Of a stretch of 22,431 nt of DNA, positions 6,120-12,349 are shown in pieces. The position numbers were made by a program, and so were the translations under genes. The stretch is from contig CAZILH010000016.1 of assembly GCA_964540095.1 (NCBI GenBank), forward strand, positions 1-22,431, read 5' to 3'. The stretch is from CALMZN01 sp964540095 (GTDB lineage Bacteria > Patescibacteriota > Patescibacteriia > UBA1558 > GWA2-36-10). Under the pieces are notes generated by a model that was not told the origin of the DNA, searched no databases, and worked only from the letters and a program-made list of their open reading frames with translations. Numbering within the stretch: the stretch's first letter is position 1; each line of letters opens with the position of its first letter.

Positions 6120-7689
6120 ACCACGACCAGTAGTATTAATAATTCTTGATGGCTTTGGTATTGCGCCACCTTCTCGCGCCAATGCTATTTCACTGGCCAA
6201 GACGCCAAATTTTGATAAATTTTCGGCGCATTATCCAGTGATGCCTATTGCCGCTTCTGGCGAAGCAGTTGGTTTGTCGTGGGGTGAGATGGGCAATAGT
6301 CAGGTTGGTCACTTGTCATTGGGTTCTGGTTTGATTCCTTACCAAAATTTGCCACGCATCAACAAAGCCATCACCGACGGCACTTTTGCCAAAAACGAAG
6401 CATTCCTGTCAGCCATCGATCACGCCAAGAAAAAAAATAGCGCTGTCCACTTGGTGGGCTTGGTCAGCAATGGTGGAATTCACAGCTACAATGAGCATCT
6501 TTATTCTCTGATTGAATTAATGCACCAACACAAAGTCAGCCAGGTCTACATTCACGCTTTTCTTGATGGTCGTGATACTTTGTACAATAGTGGCACCAAT
6601 TTTATTAGTAAGTTGCAAGATAAGCTAAAAGATATTGGGGCTGGCACTATTGCCACTATTGGTGGCCGTTTTTGGGGCATGGACAGAGATAATCGCTGGG
6701 ACAGGATTCAAAAGGCCTATAGTGCCATGATTGACGGTCAGTCAGATGAAAAATTTGAAGATCCACTGGTGGCCATTGAAAATTATTACAAAAAAGGTGT
6801 CTATGATGAACAAATTCCACCAACTGTAATTGTCGATGACCTGAAAAAACCGCGTGGTCAGATCAAAGACGATGATGCAGTGATATTTTTTAATTTTCGT
6901 TCGGATAGAGCTAGACAATTGACAACGGCCATGGTCTTGCCTGGTTTTGAGAAATTTCCCAGGAAATATTTGAAAGATTTATTTTTCGTCACCATGACAG
7001 AATACGAAAAAGATTTGCCTGTTCAGGTAGCTTTTCCGCCTTTGATAATTGATACACCGCTAGCCAAAGTAGTGGCTGAGGCCGGTTTGAAGCAGTTGCA
7101 TATCGCCGAAACAGAAAAATACGCTCATGTCACTTATTTTTTCAATGGCGGTCAAGAACAAATTTTTGATGGCGAAGAGAGATTGTTAGTGCCTTCGCCT
7201 CAAGTGGCTTCCTATGATCAAAAGCCAGCCATGTCAGCCCGAGAAATTACAGCCAAAGTCACGCAAGCCATTAAAGAAGGAAAATTTGATTTTATTGTTT
7301 TAAATTTTGCCAATCCTGACATGGTCGGTCACACTGGCAATATTCAAGCTACGGTGGAAGCCATAGAGACACTGGATCAGCTGATTGGCGAGATTGTAGA
7401 AACGGTCTTGTCTTATGAGGGCGTCACTTTGATTACCGCTGATCATGGCAATGCTGAGCAAATGTATGATTTGCAGACCGGAGAAATTAATAAAGAGCAC
7501 ACCAATTACGCTGTTCCTTTGTTTATTGTTGGTCAGCAGTTTGCTGGCAAGAGTGTTTTGACTGGGGTAGCTGGCACAGATTTGAGTCATATTACGCCAG
7601 TGGGAGTTTTGGCTGATGTGGCACCGACTATTTTGAAAATAATGGGATTAAAAAAACCACCGGCTATGACCGGCAGTTCTTTGATATAA
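6112..7689 (+). CDS. gpmI: Cofactor-independent phosphoglycerate mutase, copy 2
   Basis: A second full-length iPGM, also 525 residues, and a clearly diverged paralogue of the gene just upstream. All expected catalytic residues are in place: Asp13 (IILDGFG), nucleophile Ser63 (GNSQVGH), His124 (SNGGIHS), DGRD (152-155), GGRFWGMDR (184-192), RSDRARQ (263-269), Lys336, Asp403 and His407 (NPDMVGHTGN), Asp444 and His445 (TADHGN) and His463 (EHTNYAVP). The numbering matches the Bacillus iPGM structure closely, and the His-loop is the canonical kind, so this copy looks like the more typical enzyme. The nucleophile motif has Gln in place of Glu after Ser. It ends only 4 bases from the stop of the convergent DUF212 gene, leaving no room for a terminator. 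Confidence 0.95.
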   Translation: MNRPRPVVLIILDGFGIAPPSRANAISLAKTPNFDKFSAHYPVMPIAASGEAVGLSWGEMGNSQVGHLSLGSGLIPYQNLPRINKAITDGTFAKNEAFLSAIDHAKKKNSAVHLVGLVSNGGIHSYNEHLYSLIELMHQHKVSQVYIHAFLDGRDTLYNSGTNFISKLQDKLKDIGAGTIATIGGRFWGMDRDNRWDRIQKAYSAMIDGQSDEKFEDPLVAIENYYKKGVYDEQIPPTVIVDDLKKPRGQIKDDDAVIFFNFRSDRARQLTTAMVLPGFEKFPRKYLKDLFFVTMTEYEKDLPVQVAFPPLIIDTPLAKVVAEAGLKQLHIAETEKYAHVTYFFNGGQEQIFDGEERLLVPSPQVASYDQKPAMSAREITAKVTQAIKEGKFDFIVLNFANPDMVGHTGNIQATVEAIETLDQLIGEIVETVLSYEGVTLITADHGNAEQMYDLQTGEINKEHTNYAVPLFIVGQQFAGKSVLTGVAGTDLSHITPVGVLADVAPTILKIMGLKKPPAMTGSSLI

Positions 7690-7693
7690 ATTT

Positions 7694-8122
7694 TTACCAA
7701 ATTCTGACCAAGAGCATAGCGCCCAAAAGGCCAACAATTATTCCGAAAAAAACTTCAATGTTGCGGTGTCCAAAGCGCTCATTGAGTATCGGAAAAGTAT
7801 ATTCACGATCATCGGGCAATTCTTTGATCAGGCGGTTGATAACTTTACTATTGTTGCCAAGTTGCCAGCGTATGCCAGTAGCATCGCGCAATATTAATAA
7901 GGCCAAAACTAGCGATATGGCAAAACTGGGTGATTCCAAGCCCTCATAGTAGCCCAAGGCATAGGTCAGTGAAGTGACTACTGCCGCGTGCGAAGAAGGC
8001 ATGCCCCCGTAGCTCAAGATTACTGGCCAGCTAAATTTTCCTTTGCGCACCTCCAGTAGTACCTTGACCACTTGGTTTATCATCATGATAAGCAGTGGTA
8101 TAAGAAAAAGTTGATAATTCAT
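7694..8122 (-). CDS. DUF212 / divergent PAP2 family membrane protein (YuiD-like)
   Basis: A 142-residue membrane protein with about four hydrophobic segments. It carries the DUF212 (COG1963, divergent PAP2) signatures: GGMPSSHAA (39-47), LRDATGIR (78-85), and FGHRNIEV near the C-terminus (117-124). PAP2-fold proteins are lipid or pyrophosphate phosphatases, but DUF212 members keep only part of the acid-phosphatase motif set, and their biochemical role is not established. Its position directly divergent from uppP, which recycles undecaprenyl pyrophosphate, makes a lipid-carrier or envelope role attractive; that is inference. The gene has its own promoter at 8142-8169 and converges on gpmI copy 2. 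No Shine-Dalgarno precedes the ATG. Confidence 0.87.
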   Translation of the reverse strand: MNYQLFLIPLLIMMINQVVKVLLEVRKGKFSWPVILSYGGMPSSHAAVVTSLTYALGYYEGLESPSFAISLVLALLILRDATGIRWQLGNNSKVINRLIKELPDDREYTFPILNERFGHRNIEVFFGIIVGLLGAMLLVRIW

Positions 8123-8141
8123 AAAATATTGGTTAGTATTA

Positions 8142-8169
8142 ATTATAGCAAAACGTAGATAAAAAACAA
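8142..8169 (-). promoter_or_regulatory. Promoter for the minus-strand DUF212 gene
   Basis: Read on the minus strand: TTGTTT (8169-8164), 16 bp, then TGC followed by TATAAT (8147-8142), an extended consensus -10. The predicted start near 8135 leaves a leader of about a dozen bases before the ATG ending at 8122. The -35 overlaps the uppP start codon on the other strand, so expression of the two divergent genes may be linked. Confidence 0.55.
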
Positions 8170-8918
8170 TGAATTTTTTACAAGCAACAATTTTAGGGAT
8201 TGTTCAGGGTATTAGCGAGTGGTTGCCTATTTCTAGTGATGGGCATTTAGTTTTGTTTGAAAAATTAATGCATTTGAGTGTGCCAGTGTCTTTTGATATA
8301 TTTTTGCATGTTGGTAGTTTGCTGGTGATTATAGTGTTTTTTCGTCAACAGATTTCTGAATTTTTAAAAAGTTTTTTTCATCGCCCCAATACTTGGCCAG
8401 CAGACAGGAAAAAATGGTGGTTTTATTTAATTATTAGCACTTTAGTCACCGCTATTGTTGGTTTGCTTGTTTATCCGCATATCGAAAATTATCGTACCAT
8501 TAGTTTTGCTTCAACGGGATTATTGATTACCAGCGCTTTTGTTTTGGCTTCTCGTTTTGGTAAAGGTGGCGGTTCATTTAATTATTGGGTAGCGATTTTA
8601 CTGGGTTTGGTGCAAGGTTTGGCTGTTTTGCCTGGTATTTCACGCAGTGGCTTGGTCTTGTCAACCGCTTTACTATTTGGACTGAACAAAAAACAGGCCT
8701 TTGATTATACTTTTATGTTGGCCATTCCGGCTATTGTTGCTTCTTTTGTGTTATCACTTACGGATTTTGTCTGGCAGCCGATTTATTTGTGGGGTTTGCT
8801 TATAACTATTGTGGTGGGCTTTGCTAGTTTAGCTTTGCTTAAAAAAATAGTTAATCAGGACAAATTTTACTGGTTTTTTATTTATACTTTAATATTAGGA
8901 ATTATTCTTAAACTATAA
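8169..8918 (+). CDS. uppP: Undecaprenyl-diphosphatase
   Basis: Dephosphorylates undecaprenyl pyrophosphate to regenerate the lipid carrier for peptidoglycan and other wall polymers; an integral membrane enzyme (BacA family). At 249 residues it is somewhat shorter than E. coli BacA. The first catalytic motif reads LGIVQGISEWLPISSDGH (9-26): Glu17, equivalent to E. coli Glu21, is kept, while the other glutamate of the motif is Gln13, a common natural variant. The second motif, PGISRSG (155-161), contains the essential Arg159, and LGLVQG (145-150) mirrors LGIVQG (9-14), reflecting the family's inverted-repeat topology. Seven or eight hydrophobic segments can be counted. The stop overlaps the mltG start (TAATG), giving a two-gene wall unit. 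Confidence 0.95.
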   Translation: MNFLQATILGIVQGISEWLPISSDGHLVLFEKLMHLSVPVSFDIFLHVGSLLVIIVFFRQQISEFLKSFFHRPNTWPADRKKWWFYLIISTLVTAIVGLLVYPHIENYRTISFASTGLLITSAFVLASRFGKGGGSFNYWVAILLGLVQGLAVLPGISRSGLVLSTALLFGLNKKQAFDYTFMLAIPAIVASFVLSLTDFVWQPIYLWGLLITIVVGFASLALLKKIVNQDKFYWFFIYTLILGIILKL

Positions 8919-9919
8919 TGTGGCAAAAAATTAAAATATTTTTTTGGTCTGGTATTTTACTTATTGTTTTGGCGGCTGTTTGGTTTGCTTATCTTTTGCT
9001 TTTTGGTAATAGTCAGCCAGCCGCTACTTTTGTGGTCAAAACTGGACAAGGCGTCAATGAAATTAGCCAAAATTTGCATGATCAAAAATTGATTAAAAGC
9101 AGATTTGTTTTTGAAACTTGGCTGTGGTTGTTGAAGTCCGAGAATCGAGTAGTAGCCGGCATTCATGATTTGCCAGCCGATATTTCTATTTATCAGCTCA
9201 GTCGTAATTTGGTTAAACTGCCGAGTAATTTTCAGGCCTCTATTTTGATACCCGAGGGCTATGACCGCCATATGATTGCCAAGGTTTTGGATAAAAATGG
9301 CTTAAGTGGTCAAGATTTTTTGTCAGCCACTGACAATAAGAAAGATTGGCAAGAAAAATATTCATTTTTGTCCGATGCTCCAAAAAATGCCACTTTAGAA
9401 GGTTATATTTTTCCTGACACCTATTTTACTGATCGCTATACCACGGTTGATGATTTTATCAAGAAAACATTAAGTAATTTTGACAAAAAATTGACCACTG
9501 ATTTGCGCGCCGAAATTAAAAAACAAAATAAATCAATATACGAGGTTTTAATTATGGCCTCGATCATTGAGCGGGAAGTGCCCAATGACGCTGACAAAAA
9601 AATGATTGCCGATATTTTTATCAAGCGTCTGCGCGATGGTATGCGCCTGGAGTCCGATGCCACTATCAATTTTATCACTGGCAAGGGCTTGGTTCAGCCC
9701 AGCCGTGAGGATTTGCAAATTGACTCGCCTTACAATACTTATCGTAATGATGGCTTGCCACCAGGGCCAATAGCCAATCCCGGAATATCGAGCATTGAGT
9801 CAGTACTTTATCCGACTGCTAATAATTATTATTTCTTTTTGACTACCAAAGAGGGGGAAGTGATCTATAGTCGCAACTATCAAGAACACCTGAAGAATAA
9901 GGCCAAATATTTGGATTAA
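8918..9919 (+). CDS. mltG: Endolytic murein transglycosylase MltG
   Basis: Cuts nascent glycan strands within the chain and is thought to set strand length and terminate polymerisation; anchored in the inner membrane with its catalytic domain outside. 333 residues: TM helix at about 8-29, a LysM-like N-terminal part (37-100), then the YceG catalytic region with LEGYIFPDTYF (160-170), LIMASIIERE (211-220), MRLESDATINF (242-252) and SPYNTYR...GLPPGPIANPG (270-289). The catalytic glutamate is Glu218, the same number as in E. coli. The Gln of the usual LQxDxT segment is Glu here (LESDAT). It is translationally coupled to uppP and 5 bases upstream of the HAD gene. Confidence 0.95.
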   Translation: MWQKIKIFFWSGILLIVLAAVWFAYLLLFGNSQPAATFVVKTGQGVNEISQNLHDQKLIKSRFVFETWLWLLKSENRVVAGIHDLPADISIYQLSRNLVKLPSNFQASILIPEGYDRHMIAKVLDKNGLSGQDFLSATDNKKDWQEKYSFLSDAPKNATLEGYIFPDTYFTDRYTTVDDFIKKTLSNFDKKLTTDLRAEIKKQNKSIYEVLIMASIIEREVPNDADKKMIADIFIKRLRDGMRLESDATINFITGKGLVQPSREDLQIDSPYNTYRNDGLPPGPIANPGISSIESVLYPTANNYYFFLTTKEGEVIYSRNYQEHLKNKAKYLD

Positions 9920-9924
9920 ACACC

Positions 9925-10542
9925 ATGAATAAGGCATTTATTTTTGATTGGTCTGGTACTTTGAGTGATAATAGTCGTATTTTTTTGGAAATTTGTCACA
10001 GGATGTTTGTGGAGTTGGGGAAAGAACCGATTAGCGAGGAGGAGATCAGAAGGAATTTTACCTTGCCCTATATGAATTTTTGGAATAAATATTTTCCAGA
10101 TTTGACCAAGGAGAGGCAAGATGAATTGAATATAAAATATACAAAACTTATAGATAAATATCCGGAACTATATCCCAATGTTGAAGAAATAATTAATTTT
10201 TTACATGACCTTGATTTCAAAATTTTTATTCTAAGCTCTGATCATGTTTTGCTTTCAGAAGTCCAAAGATTGGGTCTGGAAAAATTTATGACAGAAATAA
10301 TTAACAAAGTTCATGATAAAAAAGATACAATAGTACATTTATTGCACAAATATAATCTTGATAAAAATAAGACATTTTATATTGGCGATACATCTGGTGA
10401 CGTAGAAGCTGGTAAATATGCTGGTGTCAAGACTATTGGTATTTCTTGGGGCTTCCAGCACAAAGATATTTTAGCTTCATCTAATCCCGATTATCTGATC
10501 GATGATATTATAGAAATAAAAAATATTTTATTTAAAGGTTAA
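9925..10542 (+). CDS. HAD-superfamily hydrolase with altered motif I (DWSGT)
   Basis: A 205-residue HAD protein with a C1-type helical cap (about residues 16-85). Motif I is FDWSGTLSD (7-15): the nucleophile Asp8 is kept, but the +2 Asp that acts as general acid/base in HAD phosphatases is Ser10. Motif II is FILSSD (Ser104), motif III Lys132/Lys133, and motif IV YIGDTSGDVEAG (152-163) with Asp155 and Asp159 for Mg2+. The layout resembles phosphoglycolate phosphatase/PGMB-like HADs. Loss of the +2 Asp is known in phosphonoacetaldehyde hydrolase (DxAGT) and suggests either an unusual reaction or low phosphatase activity. It follows mltG by 5 bases, probably in the same transcript. Confidence 0.88.
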   Translation: MNKAFIFDWSGTLSDNSRIFLEICHRMFVELGKEPISEEEIRRNFTLPYMNFWNKYFPDLTKERQDELNIKYTKLIDKYPELYPNVEEIINFLHDLDFKIFILSSDHVLLSEVQRLGLEKFMTEIINKVHDKKDTIVHLLHKYNLDKNKTFYIGDTSGDVEAGKYAGVKTIGISWGFQHKDILASSNPDYLIDDIIEIKNILFKG

Positions 10543-10559
10543 ATATTTGAATTAGGTTT

Positions 10560-10568
10560 TGGTATATT
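10560..10568 (+). promoter_or_regulatory. Possible extended -10 ahead of the 61-aa gene
   Basis: TGGTATATT at 10560-10568 fits TGnTATAAT with one mismatch; no -35 at proper spacing. The predicted start falls at the ATG (10575), as at 564, which would mean a leaderless mRNA. Confidence 0.3.
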
Positions 10569-10574
10569 TATTTT

Positions 10575-10760
10575 ATGGAATACAAAAAAGTAGCTGATGT
10601 TTTGGTCAATATGTTGAAAAATCACGATTTTAAGACTGAGGAAAAAGAGGCCTTGTCAGAAGCTATTGGTGTCTTGGCTTGGGTTTATTTGTATAAAAAT
10701 AGAATTAAAGCAATCAGGGCTAATAAAGTTAAACGTGAGCAGAAATTAAAAAGAGAATAA
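10575..10760 (+). CDS. Small basic hypothetical protein, 61 aa
   Basis: A 61-residue ORF on the same strand as the HAD gene, 32 bases after its stop. It has a predicted helical make-up: acidic-amphipathic N-terminal half, a short hydrophobic patch (IGVLAWVYLY, 31-40) too short and polar-flanked to be a sure membrane span, and a strongly basic C-terminal tail (roughly KNRIKAIRANKVKREQKLKRE). No family is recognised. An AT-rich terminator follows at once, which supports this being the last gene of the unit. Confidence 0.5.
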   Translation: MEYKKVADVLVNMLKNHDFKTEEKEALSEAIGVLAWVYLYKNRIKAIRANKVKREQKLKRE

Positions 10761-10770
10761 ATTATAGTTT

Positions 10771-10798
10771 AAAAATTAGCTGTTCAAGTTAATTTTTT
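10771..10798 (+). terminator. Intrinsic terminator after the 61-aa gene
   Basis: AATTAGCT (10774-10781) pairs with AGTTAATT (10787-10794), one G.U, loop GTTCA; the stem can be extended with A-T pairs into the flanking A-run and T-run. T-rich 10793-10798. It is AT-rich and therefore weak. Confidence 0.5.
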
Positions 10799-10820
10799 AT
10801 TTTGCTATAAGTATTTTTTA

Positions 10821-10857
10821 TAAAAAGAAAAGCCCGGCGCGTGTGTTGCGTCGGGCT
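10821..10857 (-). terminator. Strong GC-rich terminator of the PQ-loop gene
   Basis: AGCCCGGCGC (10831-10840) pairs with GCGTCGGGCT (10848-10857), ten pairs with one G.U and a 7-base loop. On the minus strand it is followed by TTTTCTTTTT (complement of 10822-10831), so it terminates the minus-strand gene ending at 10892. A second stem, CGAGCA (10858-10863) with TGCTCG (10876-10881), lies between it and the stop codon. Confidence 0.85.
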
Positions 10858-10891
10858 CGAGCAGTTCTTGAGACTTGCTCGGGTCTTGAAT

Positions 10892-11518
10892 TTAATTTGC
10901 TCTAAGGATGATCCACACTAGAGTGACCACCAGCCAGGTGGCGACGTTGGAGCTTTCACCCAGCATGAGCGCCTTGGTTGGTTTGTCCCAGCCACCGCGT
11001 CTGCCTTGCAGGTAGACTTGGATTAGTCGGGGCAGGGCAGTAGCATTGGTAGCCAGCAGGGATAGGGTCGGCAACCATTCAGCGCTGTGGGCTGACCACA
11101 TAGTGTAGGCCATCCAAAGCTGCGGAACGCCCTTGCACCAAACTGCCAGCCAACCACGAGTGACTGGGTCCTTGATGCCGTTGCGGAAAACAGTGATCAC
11201 TGAAAGCACTACCACAGAGATGCATACAACCGTATCACCAGATGACCAGTGAACCGACTTAACGCACATGAGGAACAGCGCCAAGATGAAAATGGTCCAC
11301 TGTGCAAAGATGATTACAGTGTATAACCGGATCTTCTCCTTCTTTTCTCGCCAGGCCAACATGGCCAGCGAGAGACTGACGAAAAGGTAACCCATGAAGA
11401 TGAGCCACATCGCCAGTGTCAAACCACCAGTCTTGCCGCGCATGATCTGGGTGACCTGCGGCACCATGTAGATCCAAGCCATGATGACCTGGAACATAAA
11501 AAGTACAAAAGCGGTCAT
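10892..11518 (-). CDS. PQ-loop/SWEET-like multi-pass membrane protein, foreign composition
   Basis: A 208-residue protein with about six or seven transmembrane segments. It has two PQ motifs in the places typical of PQ-loop transporters: WIYMVPQVTQIMRGKTGGLT (15-34) and KGVPQLWMAY (129-138), plus a related LPRL (162-165). A transporter or sensor for a small solute is possible, but no substrate can be assigned. The frame also permits a GTG at 11521, but the ATG at 11518 is preferred because AAGGAGG ends 4 bases before it. This is the only strong Shine-Dalgarno in the window. Hand counts over four 60-base lines give 62, 62, 50 and 42% G+C, against about 35% nearby. It is alone on its strand, with its own consensus promoter and terminator: a self-contained unit, probably acquired. 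Confidence 0.72.
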   Translation of the reverse strand: MTAFVLFMFQVIMAWIYMVPQVTQIMRGKTGGLTLAMWLIFMGYLFVSLSLAMLAWREKKEKIRLYTVIIFAQWTIFILALFLMCVKSVHWSSGDTVVCISVVVLSVITVFRNGIKDPVTRGWLAVWCKGVPQLWMAYTMWSAHSAEWLPTLSLLATNATALPRLIQVYLQGRRGGWDKPTKALMLGESSNVATWLVVTLVWIILRAN

Positions 11519-11545
11519 CACGCCTCCTTCAAGCTGTAAAAGAGC

Positions 11546-11574
11546 TAACCATAGCCAGAATCAGCCAATGGTTA
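11546..11574. promoter_or_regulatory. Inverted repeat at the 5' end of the PQ-loop transcript
   Basis: TAACCAT (11546-11552) and ATGGTTA (11568-11574) are perfect complements around 15 bases. The outer end coincides with the predicted minus-strand transcript start (about 11575), so it could be a 5' stabilising hairpin or an operator next to the promoter. Confidence 0.5.
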
Positions 11575-11581
11575 ATATAGA

Positions 11582-11610
11582 ATTATATCACATATTATAT
11601 ATTTTGTCAA
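11582..11610 (-). promoter_or_regulatory. Perfect consensus sigma70 promoter (minus strand)
   Basis: Minus-strand TTGACA (11610-11605), exactly 17 bp, TATAAT (11587-11582), with TGA directly before the -10 (extended). Every consensus position is matched. It drives the PQ-loop gene, with a leader of about 57 bases. Confidence 0.9.
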
Positions 11611-11620
11611 TAGTTTAAAT

Positions 11621-11649
11621 TTGACAAATATTATTTAATGCTTTATAAT
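11621..11649 (+). promoter_or_regulatory. Perfect consensus sigma70 promoter for rplJ-rplL
   Basis: TTGACA (11621-11626), 17 bp, TATAAT (11644-11649). Transcription should start near 11656, giving a long leader of about 139 bases to the rplJ ATG. Its -35 is 10 bp from the -35 of the divergent promoter, and TTGTCAA (11604-11610) with TTGACAA (11621-11627) forms an inverted repeat between them. Confidence 0.9.
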
Positions 11650-11671
11650 ATTTACACAATTTATTAAATAG

Positions 11672-11733
11672 CACCGTAGACAGTGGGTTTTTGGCCAATA
11701 TTAGCCAAAATTAAACATCCTACCGAGGTAAAA
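11672..11733 (+). promoter_or_regulatory. Ribosomal protein L10 leader (rplJL autoregulation)
   Basis: This stretch has the features of the L10 leader family: ACCGTAGACAG at 11673-11683, a stem GTGGG (11683-11687) with CCTAC (11719-11723), an inner hairpin TTTTGGC (11689-11695) with GCCAAAA (11704-11710), and the conserved CCGAGG after the closing strand. In other bacteria the L10-(L7/L12)4 complex binds this structure and represses its own operon. Here the leader is followed by a hairpin and a terminator before rplJ, which suggests control by attenuation. Confidence 0.82.
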
Positions 11734-11752
11734 CTAAGTATTATTTACTTAG
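11734..11752 (+). promoter_or_regulatory. Hairpin between L10 leader and attenuator
   Basis: CTAAGTA (11734-11740) and TACTTAG (11746-11752) are a perfect 7-bp pair with loop TTATT, 6 bases before the terminator stem. It could be an alternative (antiterminating) partner or simply a spacer helix. Confidence 0.5.
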
Positions 11753-11758
11753 AATATG

Positions 11759-11783
11759 TCTGCGGTTAAGCGCAGATTTTTTT
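11759..11783 (+). terminator. Attenuator (intrinsic terminator) in the rplJ leader
   Basis: TCTGCG (11759-11764) pairs with CGCAGA (11771-11776), loop GTTAAG, followed by seven T (11777-11783). It lies 11 bases before the rplJ ATG at 11795. Termination here would cut off rplJ and rplL, matching L10-leader control by premature termination. Confidence 0.8.
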
Positions 11784-11794
11784 ATCACAACAAT

Positions 11795-12319
11795 ATGCCA
11801 AAAAATAAGGAACAAAAATCAGAAGCTATTAAGAGAATCCAAGAAAAATTGGAATCAAGTAGGGGTGTTGTTTTTACTACTGACCAAGGCCTGAAAGTCA
11901 AGGAAGTTGAGGTTTTGCGTAATGAGTTGAGAAAAAACAATGCTGAATACTTGGTAGCCAAAAAAACCTTGTTAAAAAAAGCCGCTAAGGATGTTTTGGC
12001 TGAAGGGGATTTGGACAATTTGTCTGGATCAGTGGGTGTGACTTTTTCTTATGGAGATGAGGTCTCAGCCGCCAAAATTTTGAACAAATTTTCCAAAGAT
12101 CACAAAGCCATAGCTTTAGGCGGTGGTATTTTGGAGAACAAGTATATTTTGGTAGATATGGTCAAGCGTTTGGCTGATTTACCAAGCCGAGAGCAATTAC
12201 TAGCCAAATTGGTGGGCACCTTGAACAGTCCAATAACGGGCTTGGTCAATGTTTTGAGTGGCAATACTCGCAAATTGGTCTATGTTTTGAACGCTATCAA
12301 AGATAAGAAATCAAATTAA
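11795..12319 (+). CDS. rplJ: 50S ribosomal protein L10
   Basis: L10 anchors the L7/L12 stalk on the large ribosomal subunit and, together with L7/L12, feeds back on its own mRNA. The product is 174 residues, slightly longer than in E. coli. It starts MPKNKEQKSEAIKRIQEKL and shows the rRNA-binding core (GVVFTTDQGLKVKEVEVLR, VAKKTLLKKA, and LGGGILENKYI), followed by the C-terminal helix that binds L7/L12 dimers. The frame is open to an ATG at 11756, but that start would run translation through the attenuator hairpin and add 13 residues unlike other L10 proteins; the ATG at 11795 fits the family. No Shine-Dalgarno is present. rplL follows after 30 bases. Confidence 0.96.
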   Translation: MPKNKEQKSEAIKRIQEKLESSRGVVFTTDQGLKVKEVEVLRNELRKNNAEYLVAKKTLLKKAAKDVLAEGDLDNLSGSVGVTFSYGDEVSAAKILNKFSKDHKAIALGGGILENKYILVDMVKRLADLPSREQLLAKLVGTLNSPITGLVNVLSGNTRKLVYVLNAIKDKKSN

Positions 12320-12349
12320 TTAAATAATTAAACTAAGAAAGTAAAAAAT

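Noticed and set aside
10892..11521. GTG at 11521 as the start of the PQ-loop gene
   Set aside because: Only 1 base separates it from the AAGGAGG; the ATG at 11518 has better spacing.
11756..11794. Upstream ATG that extends rplJ by 13 residues
   Set aside because: The extension codes through the attenuator hairpin and T-run and does not resemble L10 N-termini; the ATG at 11795 gives the standard start.
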